A DNA stretch of 54,396 bases from Laspinema palackyanum D2a (GTDB lineage: Bacteria > Cyanobacteriota > Cyanobacteriia > Cyanobacteriales > Laspinemataceae), in assembly GCA_025370845.1 (NCBI GenBank), contig JAMXFF010000024.1, positions 1 to 54,396 on the forward strand. Direction: 5' to 3'. The notes beneath the pieces were generated by a model. The model was given only the letters and a program-made list of their open reading frames with translations. It was not told the origin of the DNA and ran no database searches. This document shows positions 27,213 through 35,913 of the stretch, piece after piece. The position numbers and the translations under genes were made by a program. Within the stretch, counting starts at the first letter, position 1. The number at the start of each line of letters is the position of its first letter.

Positions 27213-30200
27213 ATGCTCATTCCTGGCTACCAAATCCATCAAACAATTTATCAAGGTCTCAAAACCATCGTCTATCGGGCTACTCGGACTGTAGACGATC
27301 GCGCAGTTGTAATTAAAATTCCCAGTCAGCCTTATCCTCAGCCTCGGGAAATTGCCCGGTTTAAACATCAATATGAACTCACCAAAAATTTAGAAATAGA
27401 GGGAATTGTCAAGCCGATAGAAGTCATTGAATTTGGCAATAATATTGCTTTAATCATGGAAAATTCGGGGGGGGTAGTCCTGAATGGGAGTATAGAATTT
27501 TCTTTTTTTCAGTTAGAAAAATTTTTATCCATTGCCATTCAGCTTGCTGAAACTCTAGGGCAATTGCACCATCATCATGTTATTCATAAAGATATTAAAC
27601 CCCAGAATATCCTCATCAATTCAGAAACGGGTCGAGTCAAACTGATTGATTTTTCCATCGCCACCCAATTGGAACGGGATACTCAAAATGCGGTCCATCC
27701 CACGGGTTTGGAAGGAACTCTCGCCTATCTTTCTCCGGAACAAACGGGACGGATGAATCGGGTAATCGACTATCGCACGGATTTTTATTCGTTAGGGGTC
27801 ACTTTGTATGAACTGCTATGCGGTCAACTGCCGCATCAAAGCAGCGATCCGATGGAACTGCTACATTGTCATATCGCTAAACAACCCGTACCGCCCAATG
27901 AGCTTTTATCAAAAATTCCAGCAATGGTATCGGCGATCGTGATGAAGCTCTTAGCAAAGATGGCGGAGGACCGCTATCAGAGTGGGTTTGGATTAAAAGC
28001 AGATTTGGAAGAATGTCTAAGGCAACTGCAAACCTCTGGTGCGATCGCAGAATTTCCCCTGGGGCGTTTTGATATTTCCCAACAGTTACTCATCCCCCAA
28101 AAATTATACGGACGAGCGCAATCCGTGGCGCATCTGCTCCAGAGTTTCGCTCGCACGGCTGCCGGTGCTACTGAAATGATGTTAGTCGCTGGTTATTCCG
28201 GTATCGGTAAATCGGTGCTAATCCGAGAAATACATAAACCCATCGTAGCCGCCCGCAGCTATTTTATTTCGGGAAAATTTGACCTATTCAAACGGAATAT
28301 CCCCTACAGTGCTTTAATTGATGCCTTTTCCCAGTTAATCCGACAACTTTTAACGGAAAGTGACGATCGCCTCCAGGATTGGAGAACCCAACTTTTAGAG
28401 GCGTTGGGCACCAATGGTCAAGTGATTATCGACGTGATTCCCGAGGTGGAATTGCTGATTGGACCCCAACCTCCGGTCCTGAATTTAGGGCCAGCAGAGA
28501 CGCAAAATCGGTTTAATTTAGTCTTTGATAAATTTTTGGGAGTGTTTACCCAAAAAGAACATCCCATCGCGATCTTTTTAGATGATTTGCAGTGGGCAGA
28601 TTTGGCCTCGTTGCAATTCATTAAACGGTTGATGTTCAACCCAAACAGCCACTATTTATTAATAATTGGAGCCTATCGAGATAATGAAGTAGATGCCACT
28701 CATCCCTTGATGCAAAGCCTAGCAGAAATTCAAGACATGGGCGCTGTGGTGAATGAAATTATCTTACAGCCCCTAGAGGTTCAAGACGTTACCCAACTGC
28801 TTGCAGATGCGTTAACTTGTCCCCTGGAGCGCGTGCAACCTCTGGGAGAATTGTTGACTCAAAAAACCGGGGGCAATCCCTTTTTTCTGACGCAATTACT
28901 CCAATCCCTTTATTCGGATCATTTGCTTACTTTTGATTTAAAGGCGGGGATGTGGCAGTGGGATATCTCTTGTCTCCATCAAGTTGAGATAACCGATAAC
29001 GTTGTAGATTTAATGACGAAAAATTTGCAAGGATTAGCTGAAAATACTCAGAAAATTTTACAAATTGCTGCCTGTATTGGACATACATTTGACCTAAAAT
29101 TTTTAGCGGTAGTTTACGAGCGATCGCAACTAGAAACCGCTAGAGAAATCTGGCCCTCTGTTCAGGCCGGTTTTATGATTCCCCTTTCAGAAAACTATCA
29201 GTTTTTCGATGAGTTAGAAACGAATCCGGTAGAGTATAAATTTCTCCATGACCGCGTTCAACAAGCGGCTTATGGATTAATTCCCGAATCTCAGAAAAAA
29301 GCCGTACATTTAAAAATTGGACAACTGCTCTTGGAAAGTACACCTTTAGAGCAACGTTCGGATAAAATCTTTGAAATTGTTAATCAATTAAATATTTCAG
29401 CAGATTTATTGACGGAAATTTCATCTACCAAGGAATTAGCCAGATTAAATCTGATAGCCGCCAAAAAAGCTAAAGCAGCTACCGCCTATCAAGCCGCAAT
29501 CAGTTATTTGAGGAGGGGTCGAGAATTTTTACAATTAGACTCATGGCAAACAGACTACGATTTAATATTTGAATATTATTTAGAATCTATAGAAACTGAG
29601 TTTGTTAACCGTGATTTTGATGAGGCTTTACGACTCTATGAATTTGCGTATCCCCTGACCCAAAATCATCTGGATAGAGTTAAGCTATCTATCCAAAAAT
29701 TGAAAATAAACATTGCCAAAAATGAATTTCAAGAGGCGGTAGAATTCGGATGCTTGGTTTTAAATGAACTCGGGTTGAGTTTATCTCAGCAACCGCCAGA
29801 AAACTTGGCGATCGCGGAATTAGTGGACCTACCCCTAATGACTGAACCTGAGAAAATTGCCGCCTTACAACTTCTCAATCTCATCCATCCCCCGGCAGCC
29901 ATTAGTGGTCATCCCGTAACCATGCCACTCATTTTCACAATGCTGAGTCTCTCTCTGGACTATGGCAATTCACCGCCAGCAATCTATGCCTATGCGGTTT
30001 ACAGTCTTATTTTATGTGGGTGGATGAACGAGATTGAGCGGGGATATCAGTTAGCCCAGGTTGCCATGCAACTGGTTCACCAACTGAATGCTAAAGAATT
30101 GATTCCCCAAACTTATAATATTTTAGGTACAAATATTCTTCACTGGAAAGAGCATACCCGAGAGGCGATCGCCGCTTTAGATCAGAGCATTCAAAGCAGT

Positions 30201-32456
30201 TGGGAATTTGGCAACTTTGAATTTCTCTGTCATTCCGAGATGTTTTTATGTGACCTCTTGTTTTTCACCGGACAACCGTTAGAGGTGATCGCTAAACGCC
30301 AGGTTGTATCAGTTCACACCCTGACCCAATTAAAACAGGATTATCAAATCAATTATGCCACAATCGGGCAACAATGTGTCGCAAGTTTACAAGGACATAG
30401 CGAGAATCAAACTCCCCTGGTGGGAGAGCATTTTGACGAAACTCAGAAGTTATCCTACTTTTTAGAGATTCAGAATTTTTTATGTTTATTTGCGGTTTAT
30501 TTCTATAAGGCAATTTTTCATTACCTGATGAATCCTCGGGATAGGAGGGTGCTAGAGACTATTATCTTAGCCCGCCAATATAGCGACGCCATTAAGAGCA
30601 TGGTGATTCGGGTAGAATGCGAGTTTTATCATTCATTGGCACTGCTGGCTGCCTATCCTGACACCGATGAAGGCGATCGCCTCGGAATTTTGGCAACGGT
30701 TGGAGAAAATCAGCAACAACTGGAAATTTGGGCGCACCATGCCCCGATGAATTTCCAGCATAAATATGATTTAGTCGCCGCAGAAATAGCCCGGGTTAGC
30801 GGGGAACCTCTTTTAGCGATGGAACTGTACGATCGCGCCATTGCTGGGGCCGCTGAACAGGGCTACATTCAAGATGAGGCGATCGCCTATGAACGGGCAT
30901 CGGAATTTTATCACAGCTTAGGACGGGCAAAAATTGCTCAAGACTATCTCCTCGAAGGGTACTATCGTTACATTCGCTGGGGTGCCCAGGCAAAAGTTTC
31001 TCAATTAGAAGGGGAACATCCCGAGTTAAATTCCCGCATCAATAACCGTGAGGCTAAGTCACTCAAAACCCTAAGTTTAACCCCTTTTACGGGTCAGCAC
31101 ATCACAGAAGAATTGGATTTTTCTACGGTTATCAAATCATCCCAAGCCATTTCAGGGGAAATTGTTTTAGAACAACTCCTCAAAAAATTGATGCAAATTT
31201 TGATTGAAAATGCCGGTGCAGAACAAGGATTTTTAATCTTACCCCGGAATCAACAACTTTTTATTGAAGCGATGGCATCGAACGAGGATGAAACTTCCGT
31301 AATGGTGCGATCGCTTCCCCTGGAAGAAAGCCTGACGATTCCAAGTTCTCTGGTTCAATATGTTCAGCGAACCAAAGAAAGCGTTGTTTTATCTGATGCT
31401 TTGAACAGTGGACAATTTACGACCGATGCTACTCTTGTCAGACGGGAAGTTAAATCAGTGTTATGTACACCCATTGTCAATCAAGGTAATCTCTTAGCAA
31501 TTATATATTTAGAAAATAACCTCTCCACCGATGCCTTTACCTCGCAACGCTTGGAAATCGTGCAAATTCTCTCCTCTCAAGCGGCGATCGCATTAGAAAA
31601 TTCCCTCCTGTATCAAACCTTAGAAGAGAAAGTCATCGAACGCACCCAACAACTCGCCGCCGCAAATCAGGAAATTCAAGAACTCAACAAACAGCTTAAA
31701 TCCGATAATCTGCGGATGAGGGCCGAGTTAGAAGTAACGCGCCAACTGCAACAAATGATGCTACCCACTGCGGAGGAAATCCAAGCTATTCCCGGACTCG
31801 ATATTGCAGGATTTATGGAACCGGCAGATGAAATCGGCGGGGATTATTATGATTTATTGCAAGAGGGAGACCAGATTAAATTTGCGATCGGTGATGTCAC
31901 GGGACATGGACTAGAAAGCGGGGTGGTCATGATTATGGTCCAAACTGCTGTCCGAACTCTGATAGAGAGTCAAGAAATTAATCCGAGCAAATTTCTGGAT
32001 ATTCTCAATCGCACGATTTATAAAAATGTTCAGCGGATTAAGGCTGAAAAAAGTATGACTTTGGCTGTGCTAGACTACGAAAATGGCCGCGTAAAAATTA
32101 GCGGGCAACATGAAGAAATTCTTATTGTTCGCCAAGGGGGGATTGTCGAACGGATCGATACGGTTGATTTGGGATTTCCGATTGGACTCATCTCGGATAT
32201 GGTGGATTTTGTGGCGTCAGAAACGGTGGAACTTCAGCCCGGAGATGGGGTTGTTCTGTACACCGATGGGATTACGGAAGCAGCGGATATCAACAACGTC
32301 CAATATGGTCTCGATCGCCTCTGCGAGGTCATCTGCCAGAACTGGCAATTCCCCGCTGAAGAGATTCTCCAAGCGGCGATCGCAGACCTCCGGGTACATA
32401 TCGGCACTCAAAAAGTATATGACGATATTACATTAGTTGTGATTAAACAAAAGTAA
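27213..32456 (+). CDS. Ser/Thr kinase - AAA ATPase - GAF - SpoIIE/PP2C phosphatase protein
   Basis: 1747 residues. The N-terminal protein kinase domain (about 1-270) has the VIKIP lysine, HKDIKPQN catalytic loop (Lys in place of the common Arg), DFS in place of DFG, and EGTLAYLSPEQTGR. An ATPase domain (about 290-500) has Walker A GYSGIGKS and Walker B IFLDDLQWAD. A helical, TPR-like region (about 700-1280) precedes a GAF domain (about 1310-1470), a coiled coil and a C-terminal SpoIIE-type PP2C phosphatase (about 1510-1747) with the metal aspartates in GGDYYDLL, IGDVTGHG and YTDGITEA. The first part matches large cyanobacterial hybrid kinases that usually end in a histidine kinase. Here the output is a phosphatase, as in partner-switching systems, but no anti-sigma or STAS gene is nearby. 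Confidence 0.93.
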   Translation: MLIPGYQIHQTIYQGLKTIVYRATRTVDDRAVVIKIPSQPYPQPREIARFKHQYELTKNLEIEGIVKPIEVIEFGNNIALIMENSGGVVLNGSIEFSFFQLEKFLSIAIQLAETLGQLHHHHVIHKDIKPQNILINSETGRVKLIDFSIATQLERDTQNAVHPTGLEGTLAYLSPEQTGRMNRVIDYRTDFYSLGVTLYELLCGQLPHQSSDPMELLHCHIAKQPVPPNELLSKIPAMVSAIVMKLLAKMAEDRYQSGFGLKADLEECLRQLQTSGAIAEFPLGRFDISQQLLIPQKLYGRAQSVAHLLQSFARTAAGATEMMLVAGYSGIGKSVLIREIHKPIVAARSYFISGKFDLFKRNIPYSALIDAFSQLIRQLLTESDDRLQDWRTQLLEALGTNGQVIIDVIPEVELLIGPQPPVLNLGPAETQNRFNLVFDKFLGVFTQKEHPIAIFLDDLQWADLASLQFIKRLMFNPNSHYLLIIGAYRDNEVDATHPLMQSLAEIQDMGAVVNEIILQPLEVQDVTQLLADALTCPLERVQPLGELLTQKTGGNPFFLTQLLQSLYSDHLLTFDLKAGMWQWDISCLHQVEITDNVVDLMTKNLQGLAENTQKILQIAACIGHTFDLKFLAVVYERSQLETAREIWPSVQAGFMIPLSENYQFFDELETNPVEYKFLHDRVQQAAYGLIPESQKKAVHLKIGQLLLESTPLEQRSDKIFEIVNQLNISADLLTEISSTKELARLNLIAAKKAKAATAYQAAISYLRRGREFLQLDSWQTDYDLIFEYYLESIETEFVNRDFDEALRLYEFAYPLTQNHLDRVKLSIQKLKINIAKNEFQEAVEFGCLVLNELGLSLSQQPPENLAIAELVDLPLMTEPEKIAALQLLNLIHPPAAISGHPVTMPLIFTMLSLSLDYGNSPPAIYAYAVYSLILCGWMNEIERGYQLAQVAMQLVHQLNAKELIPQTYNILGTNILHWKEHTREAIAALDQSIQSSWEFGNFEFLCHSEMFLCDLLFFTGQPLEVIAKRQVVSVHTLTQLKQDYQINYATIGQQCVASLQGHSENQTPLVGEHFDETQKLSYFLEIQNFLCLFAVYFYKAIFHYLMNPRDRRVLETIILARQYSDAIKSMVIRVECEFYHSLALLAAYPDTDEGDRLGILATVGENQQQLEIWAHHAPMNFQHKYDLVAAEIARVSGEPLLAMELYDRAIAGAAEQGYIQDEAIAYERASEFYHSLGRAKIAQDYLLEGYYRYIRWGAQAKVSQLEGEHPELNSRINNREAKSLKTLSLTPFTGQHITEELDFSTVIKSSQAISGEIVLEQLLKKLMQILIENAGAEQGFLILPRNQQLFIEAMASNEDETSVMVRSLPLEESLTIPSSLVQYVQRTKESVVLSDALNSGQFTTDATLVRREVKSVLCTPIVNQGNLLAIIYLENNLSTDAFTSQRLEIVQILSSQAAIALENSLLYQTLEEKVIERTQQLAAANQEIQELNKQLKSDNLRMRAELEVTRQLQQMMLPTAEEIQAIPGLDIAGFMEPADEIGGDYYDLLQEGDQIKFAIGDVTGHGLESGVVMIMVQTAVRTLIESQEINPSKFLDILNRTIYKNVQRIKAEKSMTLAVLDYENGRVKISGQHEEILIVRQGGIVERIDTVDLGFPIGLISDMVDFVASETVELQPGDGVVLYTDGITEAADINNVQYGLDRLCEVICQNWQFPAEEILQAAIADLRVHIGTQKVYDDITLVVIKQK

Positions 32457-32483
32457 TAGGTCTGAGGCATATTTTGAGAATCT

Positions 32484-32532
32484 ACCCTAAAGGTAGAAGC
32501 ATCTTTTGGAATTTGCTTCTACCTTTAAGGGT
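32484..32532 (+). terminator. Strong stem-loop after the 1747-residue protein gene
   Basis: The arms ACCCTAAAGGTAGAAGCA and TGCTTCTACCTTTAAGGGT pair over 18 bases with one bulge, around a 12-base loop. There is no long T-run after it, so it may be a processing or stability element and not a classical terminator. Confidence 0.6.
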
Positions 32533-32648
32533 TAAAGTTAAAGATTGCTTTAGTCCAGAGTAAGTGACTAGGCTTTCCATACCCAGTAATCTGGGATAAG
32601 CCTCTCTAGTAAAATTTGACCAGGGTTAAACTATTTGATTCCCTTAGG

Positions 32649-32741
32649 TTGGGAGTGAAACGGTTTGCAAGGGTGTGGTATTAAATTGATGATATTCGCC
32701 GAGTTTATAGCAGTGATTTACGCTTTTTGCGGCAACTTTAG
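32649..32741 (+). pseudogene. Degenerate second copy of the pheS 3' end
   Basis: 31 codons matching the end of pheS, read as LGVKRFARVWY[26 protein letters not shown] against [23 protein letters not shown]... in the intact gene. A 53-base block (32683-32735 against 24737-24789) is identical; the 34 bases before it have about seven substitutions, including CAA to TAA, and the stop differs (TAG against TGA). No further upstream pheS homology is evident. It cannot be functional. The position, 7.9 kb after the intact gene and in the same orientation, is what an integration into the pheS 3' end would leave. Confidence 0.9.
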
Positions 32742-32888
32742 CGGGTCTAAATCGTTGGGATAGAAAGTGCGGAGTGGGAGCGAGACGCTCTATTTTACAG
32801 TAGGGAGCGAGAACTGGAAAAGGGAGCGAGACGCTCCCACTCCCACAAGAATTATCTAAATTCTATATCGCTTTTATGGGGCAATATT

Positions 32889-33902
32889 CTAAGCCAGAAT
32901 TGCTTCTATCCCCTGTCGCACCTGTTGGATCTGCTGATGTTGTTGTTCGATCCATGCCTTTTCCGCCTCCCGTTGTTCCGGGGTTTCCTGCTGATAGCGT
33001 TCCTGCTTTTCGAGCAATTCGTTATAAAAGGTCATGCGTTCTTCGATCGCCTCCAGCGCGACTTGGATGCGATCGGCAAACAGGGCTTTAATCATGTCCT
33101 CCAGAATGGGGAAAAACTTTTCGCCGAATTTTTCTAAACTGTCCAAATTGACGCCAAACATACTTTGATTGCCGAAATTATTTAACTCTTCATTATAAAT
33201 CTCGGTAAAATCTCGAATACCATTCGGTAAATCTTGGGTGGGATTGCTGAATTTCTGTTCAACCTTGCTTTCTGTTGAGTTAATCCGCTCTTGCCAGTTT
33301 TCTTTACTGCGTTGGTCTAGGCGAGTGATACAGTCATGCAGGGTATCAGCCGTGATGGCTTCCAAATCCTGAAAAATTAGCTTTAACCCCGCTTGGGTAA
33401 TTTCGATAAAATTTTCGTTTAAGGCTTCTAGCTCCGAACGTAACTCCTTAAGCAACCCATCTTTTTCAAAAACAGTAATTCCTTTTTTGAATTCCTTCTT
33501 TTTGTCATCAAAAAACCATTTATTCCGGAGTTGAGTCGCCTTTTTACTCCAAAATTCGTTAATTTTTGTAACAGATTCAAGTTGGGATTGCTCACCTAAG
33601 TGACGAATTCTGAAATTGCATCCACTCAGTTCGCCCACTTGTTCCCAGATTTCAGGTCTAGGTGCTTGACTAATCCAGGGTTTGCTCAACCAAACATCAT
33701 GAGCACCCTCCAAATCGGTGACACAAACTTGGGTCAAGTGTTGAAGGCGTGCTGCCGACTCCCGAAGCTCTTTAAAACAGGGTTGCAGTGATTCAGCGAG
33801 ATGTTTTGCTGAGTCCTTAATCTCTACTGAACTAGATCGATCCATCCTAACCTGCTGGACAGACTGGCTAATAGCCCGAAAGGTCGCCATGTATTCATTC
33901 AT
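32889..33902 (-). CDS. Coiled-coil hypothetical protein (divergent pair, member 1)
   Basis: 337 residues, highly charged and predicted almost entirely helical. Long heptad-like stretches lie at about 125-190 (KKEFKKGITVFEKDGLLKEL) and at the C-terminus (EAIEERMTFYNELLEKQERY ... WIEQQHQQIQQVRQG). There is no signal peptide, membrane helix or catalytic motif. I do not recognise the family. Its start codon is 78 bases from the ATG of a divergent gene encoding a protein with hydrophobic helices plus a coiled coil, so the two may be co-regulated and may interact. Confidence 0.78.
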   Translation of the reverse strand: MNEYMATFRAISQSVQQVRMDRSSSVEIKDSAKHLAESLQPCFKELRESAARLQHLTQVCVTDLEGAHDVWLSKPWISQAPRPEIWEQVGELSGCNFRIRHLGEQSQLESVTKINEFWSKKATQLRNKWFFDDKKKEFKKGITVFEKDGLLKELRSELEALNENFIEITQAGLKLIFQDLEAITADTLHDCITRLDQRSKENWQERINSTESKVEQKFSNPTQDLPNGIRDFTEIYNEELNNFGNQSMFGVNLDSLEKFGEKFFPILEDMIKALFADRIQVALEAIEERMTFYNELLEKQERYQQETPEQREAEKAWIEQQHQQIQQVRQGIEAILA

Positions 33903-33980
33903 ATCAGAGCTTTTCCTTATTACTCATAACGATTATAATAAAATACGGATCACTAAATTTACCCCAATTTGGTAAAAATT

Positions 33981-35270
33981 ATGATATTCATCTTTTCCGA
34001 AGTTATTCAAGCTGGCATTGACTCGGGTCTCTATGAAGTCGTCAGGAATGGTGCGGGGGTTGCACTGGCGATAGCACGAAACAAAGCAACGGGTCAACTG
34101 GTGGCTCATGCCATTGGGGCGGTAGCTACTCCCTATTTAGTACCTGTACAATTAGCAGTAAGTATCGCACAAGTAGGATTACAGCTCGGATTAAGTGCTG
34201 TACAAATGTATCAAAACCATTGCGGTTTTCAGAAAACGGACAGGATGCTTGATGATGTACTAAACAGTGTAGCAGTGCTGCAATCGAGTACAGGGTTGAT
34301 TGGAGTAGGTGAGGTAGCCGGGGTAGTATTGTCAGCGGTCAACCTCTGGGAAACCTTGAAGTTGCGGGAAGATATTAAGCAACTCCGGTTAGAAGTCAAA
34401 GCCGGTTTCATTGACCTCAAGCAAGCATTGAATGACCAGAATGCAGAAATTCTCCAACGCATTGACCAAGTGGCTGAAGATATCGAATTTAAAAACCATC
34501 GGATGATTTTAGTGCAGTCTCATGGGAAATTTGTAGGAGCAATTACTTGCCTAAAGAACGCTTCAAAGGTTGAGAATATGAAAGACAGAAATGATATTCT
34601 TAATCTGGCAGAAGGAATGTTACAAAATGCTCTAGCTGATTACAACAATCCAGGTTTATGCCTAAAGACATCGGCGGCTGGACACCTGCGCCGGATGGAA
34701 TGTAGTTGGATAATGGACCAAATGATTACTACAATCTACCAACTCAAAGGGGCGCATCAAGTGGTGAGCGATCGCCTATCTAGTTTACGCCAAAAAATTC
34801 GAGACAATTCTCTCGAAATTATCGATCGCTGCAAATGTGATAATGAACTCGATTTTCTGTTTCCGGAAGTCACGCGGATTCATACCCAGGATTTACCATT
34901 ATTAGAATCTTGGCAAAACCAAGTGGATTGGATGAAAACCCTATCGCCCTCGGAACTCCAAGAGTTAGCCAGCCTAGAATTACCGGCTGAGGAGAACTCA
35001 GGCGCGACAGAAAATACCAATCCGACTGAACCGCCTGTGGAATTGTCCCTCTATAAAACATTAAAGCAAAAATCTCATTACGATTCTCTGCGGGATCAAC
35101 TTCGCTTTATTGTGAAACCGGAATTGCGCCAACATCATGAATCTTATGTGTTCCAGCGCGCCAATGCTACGGGATATCCGGCTTTAGCGCCCTCCAATTG
35201 GCAGGAAGTACCGGATTTGACGGTGGCGAATCTTTATCACTATTTTAAACAACAAGAGAGCTACGCATAA
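33981..35270 (+). CDS. Hydrophobic-helix plus coiled-coil protein (divergent pair, member 2)
   Basis: 429 residues from the ATG at 33981 (MIFIFSEVIQAGID); an in-frame TTG at 33969 is a weaker choice. The N-terminal third is small-residue-rich and hydrophobic: residues about 15-75 (GAGVALAIARN ... GAVATPYLVPVQLAVSIAQV) and about 95-125 (STGLIGVGEVAGVVLSAVNL). A coiled coil follows (REDIKQLRLEVKAGFIDLKQ), then a helical soluble region with CKCDNE and a less ordered C-terminal part. No enzyme motif is visible. Hydrophobic hairpin plus long coiled coil is the general build of alpha-helical membrane-inserting proteins, but no homology supports that here. Confidence 0.78.
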   Translation: MIFIFSEVIQAGIDSGLYEVVRNGAGVALAIARNKATGQLVAHAIGAVATPYLVPVQLAVSIAQVGLQLGLSAVQMYQNHCGFQKTDRMLDDVLNSVAVLQSSTGLIGVGEVAGVVLSAVNLWETLKLREDIKQLRLEVKAGFIDLKQALNDQNAEILQRIDQVAEDIEFKNHRMILVQSHGKFVGAITCLKNASKVENMKDRNDILNLAEGMLQNALADYNNPGLCLKTSAAGHLRRMECSWIMDQMITTIYQLKGAHQVVSDRLSSLRQKIRDNSLEIIDRCKCDNELDFLFPEVTRIHTQDLPLLESWQNQVDWMKTLSPSELQELASLELPAEENSGATENTNPTEPPVELSLYKTLKQKSHYDSLRDQLRFIVKPELRQHHESYVFQRANATGYPALAPSNWQEVPDLTVANLYHYFKQQESYA

Positions 35271-35913
35271 TCGGCAATGCTCTAAAAAGTAACGGGCGAT
35301 CGCAAGCAATTTTGGGGTAGATTCGGTTGCGAGCGCTTTTTCCATCCGTTAGGAAGAGACGCAGGCCCAACTATATTATTCCTTTAGATAGATGCCAGAT
35401 TGTTTCTTTCCCTCTTATGGTGGATATCGTCCAAAAGAATAACAAATTTGCCTTAATCTAGCCGGAGAAGTCACTGAGGTAGCAATCTCCTTCTCTGACT
35501 ATTCTCTGTTATTAGAGAACGAGCGATCGCCTTACCAGGAGCTAACCACCAAGAGGAGTCCCCTGCGGATTTCTCCCAAATCAATCTGCAATTTATCTGG
35601 GGAAAATCTGAAAAAATCAAAAATTGTTGACAATAAATCCAAGTCTACGTTAACCTTTATAAAAGCGATAAGAAGGTAAAAATAATTTTTCCTCATCCGT
35701 AAAGAGAATCCCATTTCTACTTTGGAAAATATCCAGATTAGCGCATTTTTGCTGAATTTAGAATGAGCTGATTTTTTGGCGTTTACGCTTTGCGGAAACC
35801 CTGTTTTATCAGAATCCTTTAATAAAGGGTAACTCTTTACTTGGGAAACATCTCGGTGTTTCAATCAATTCTTAATTCGTTTCAACCAATCCCGTTACAG
35901 GTTAAAGCCGACC
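35271..35913. other. Gene-free spacer upstream of the catalase gene
   Basis: About 640 bases, AT-rich from 35580 onward. An open frame of 110 codons on the minus strand (35864 to 35532) starts with TTG, lacks a ribosome site and encodes low-complexity sequence; I do not call it. Catalase promoter elements should lie in the last 200 bases, but I cannot point to a convincing one. Confidence 0.6.

Larger units (their letters stand above)
32457..32888. other. Spacer with hairpin, pheS remnant and a short inverted repeat
   Basis: Contains the hairpin at 32484-32532, the pheS 3' remnant at 32649-32741 and a 73-bp inverted-repeat element at about 32771-32843 (ends GGAGTGGGAGCG and its complement, with the internal palindrome GGGAGCGAGACGCTCCC). 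No intact gene. Confidence 0.8.

Noticed and set aside
35532-35864. 110-codon open frame on the minus strand upstream of katE
   Set aside because: TTG start, no ribosome site, AT-rich low-complexity translation and no resemblance to a known protein.
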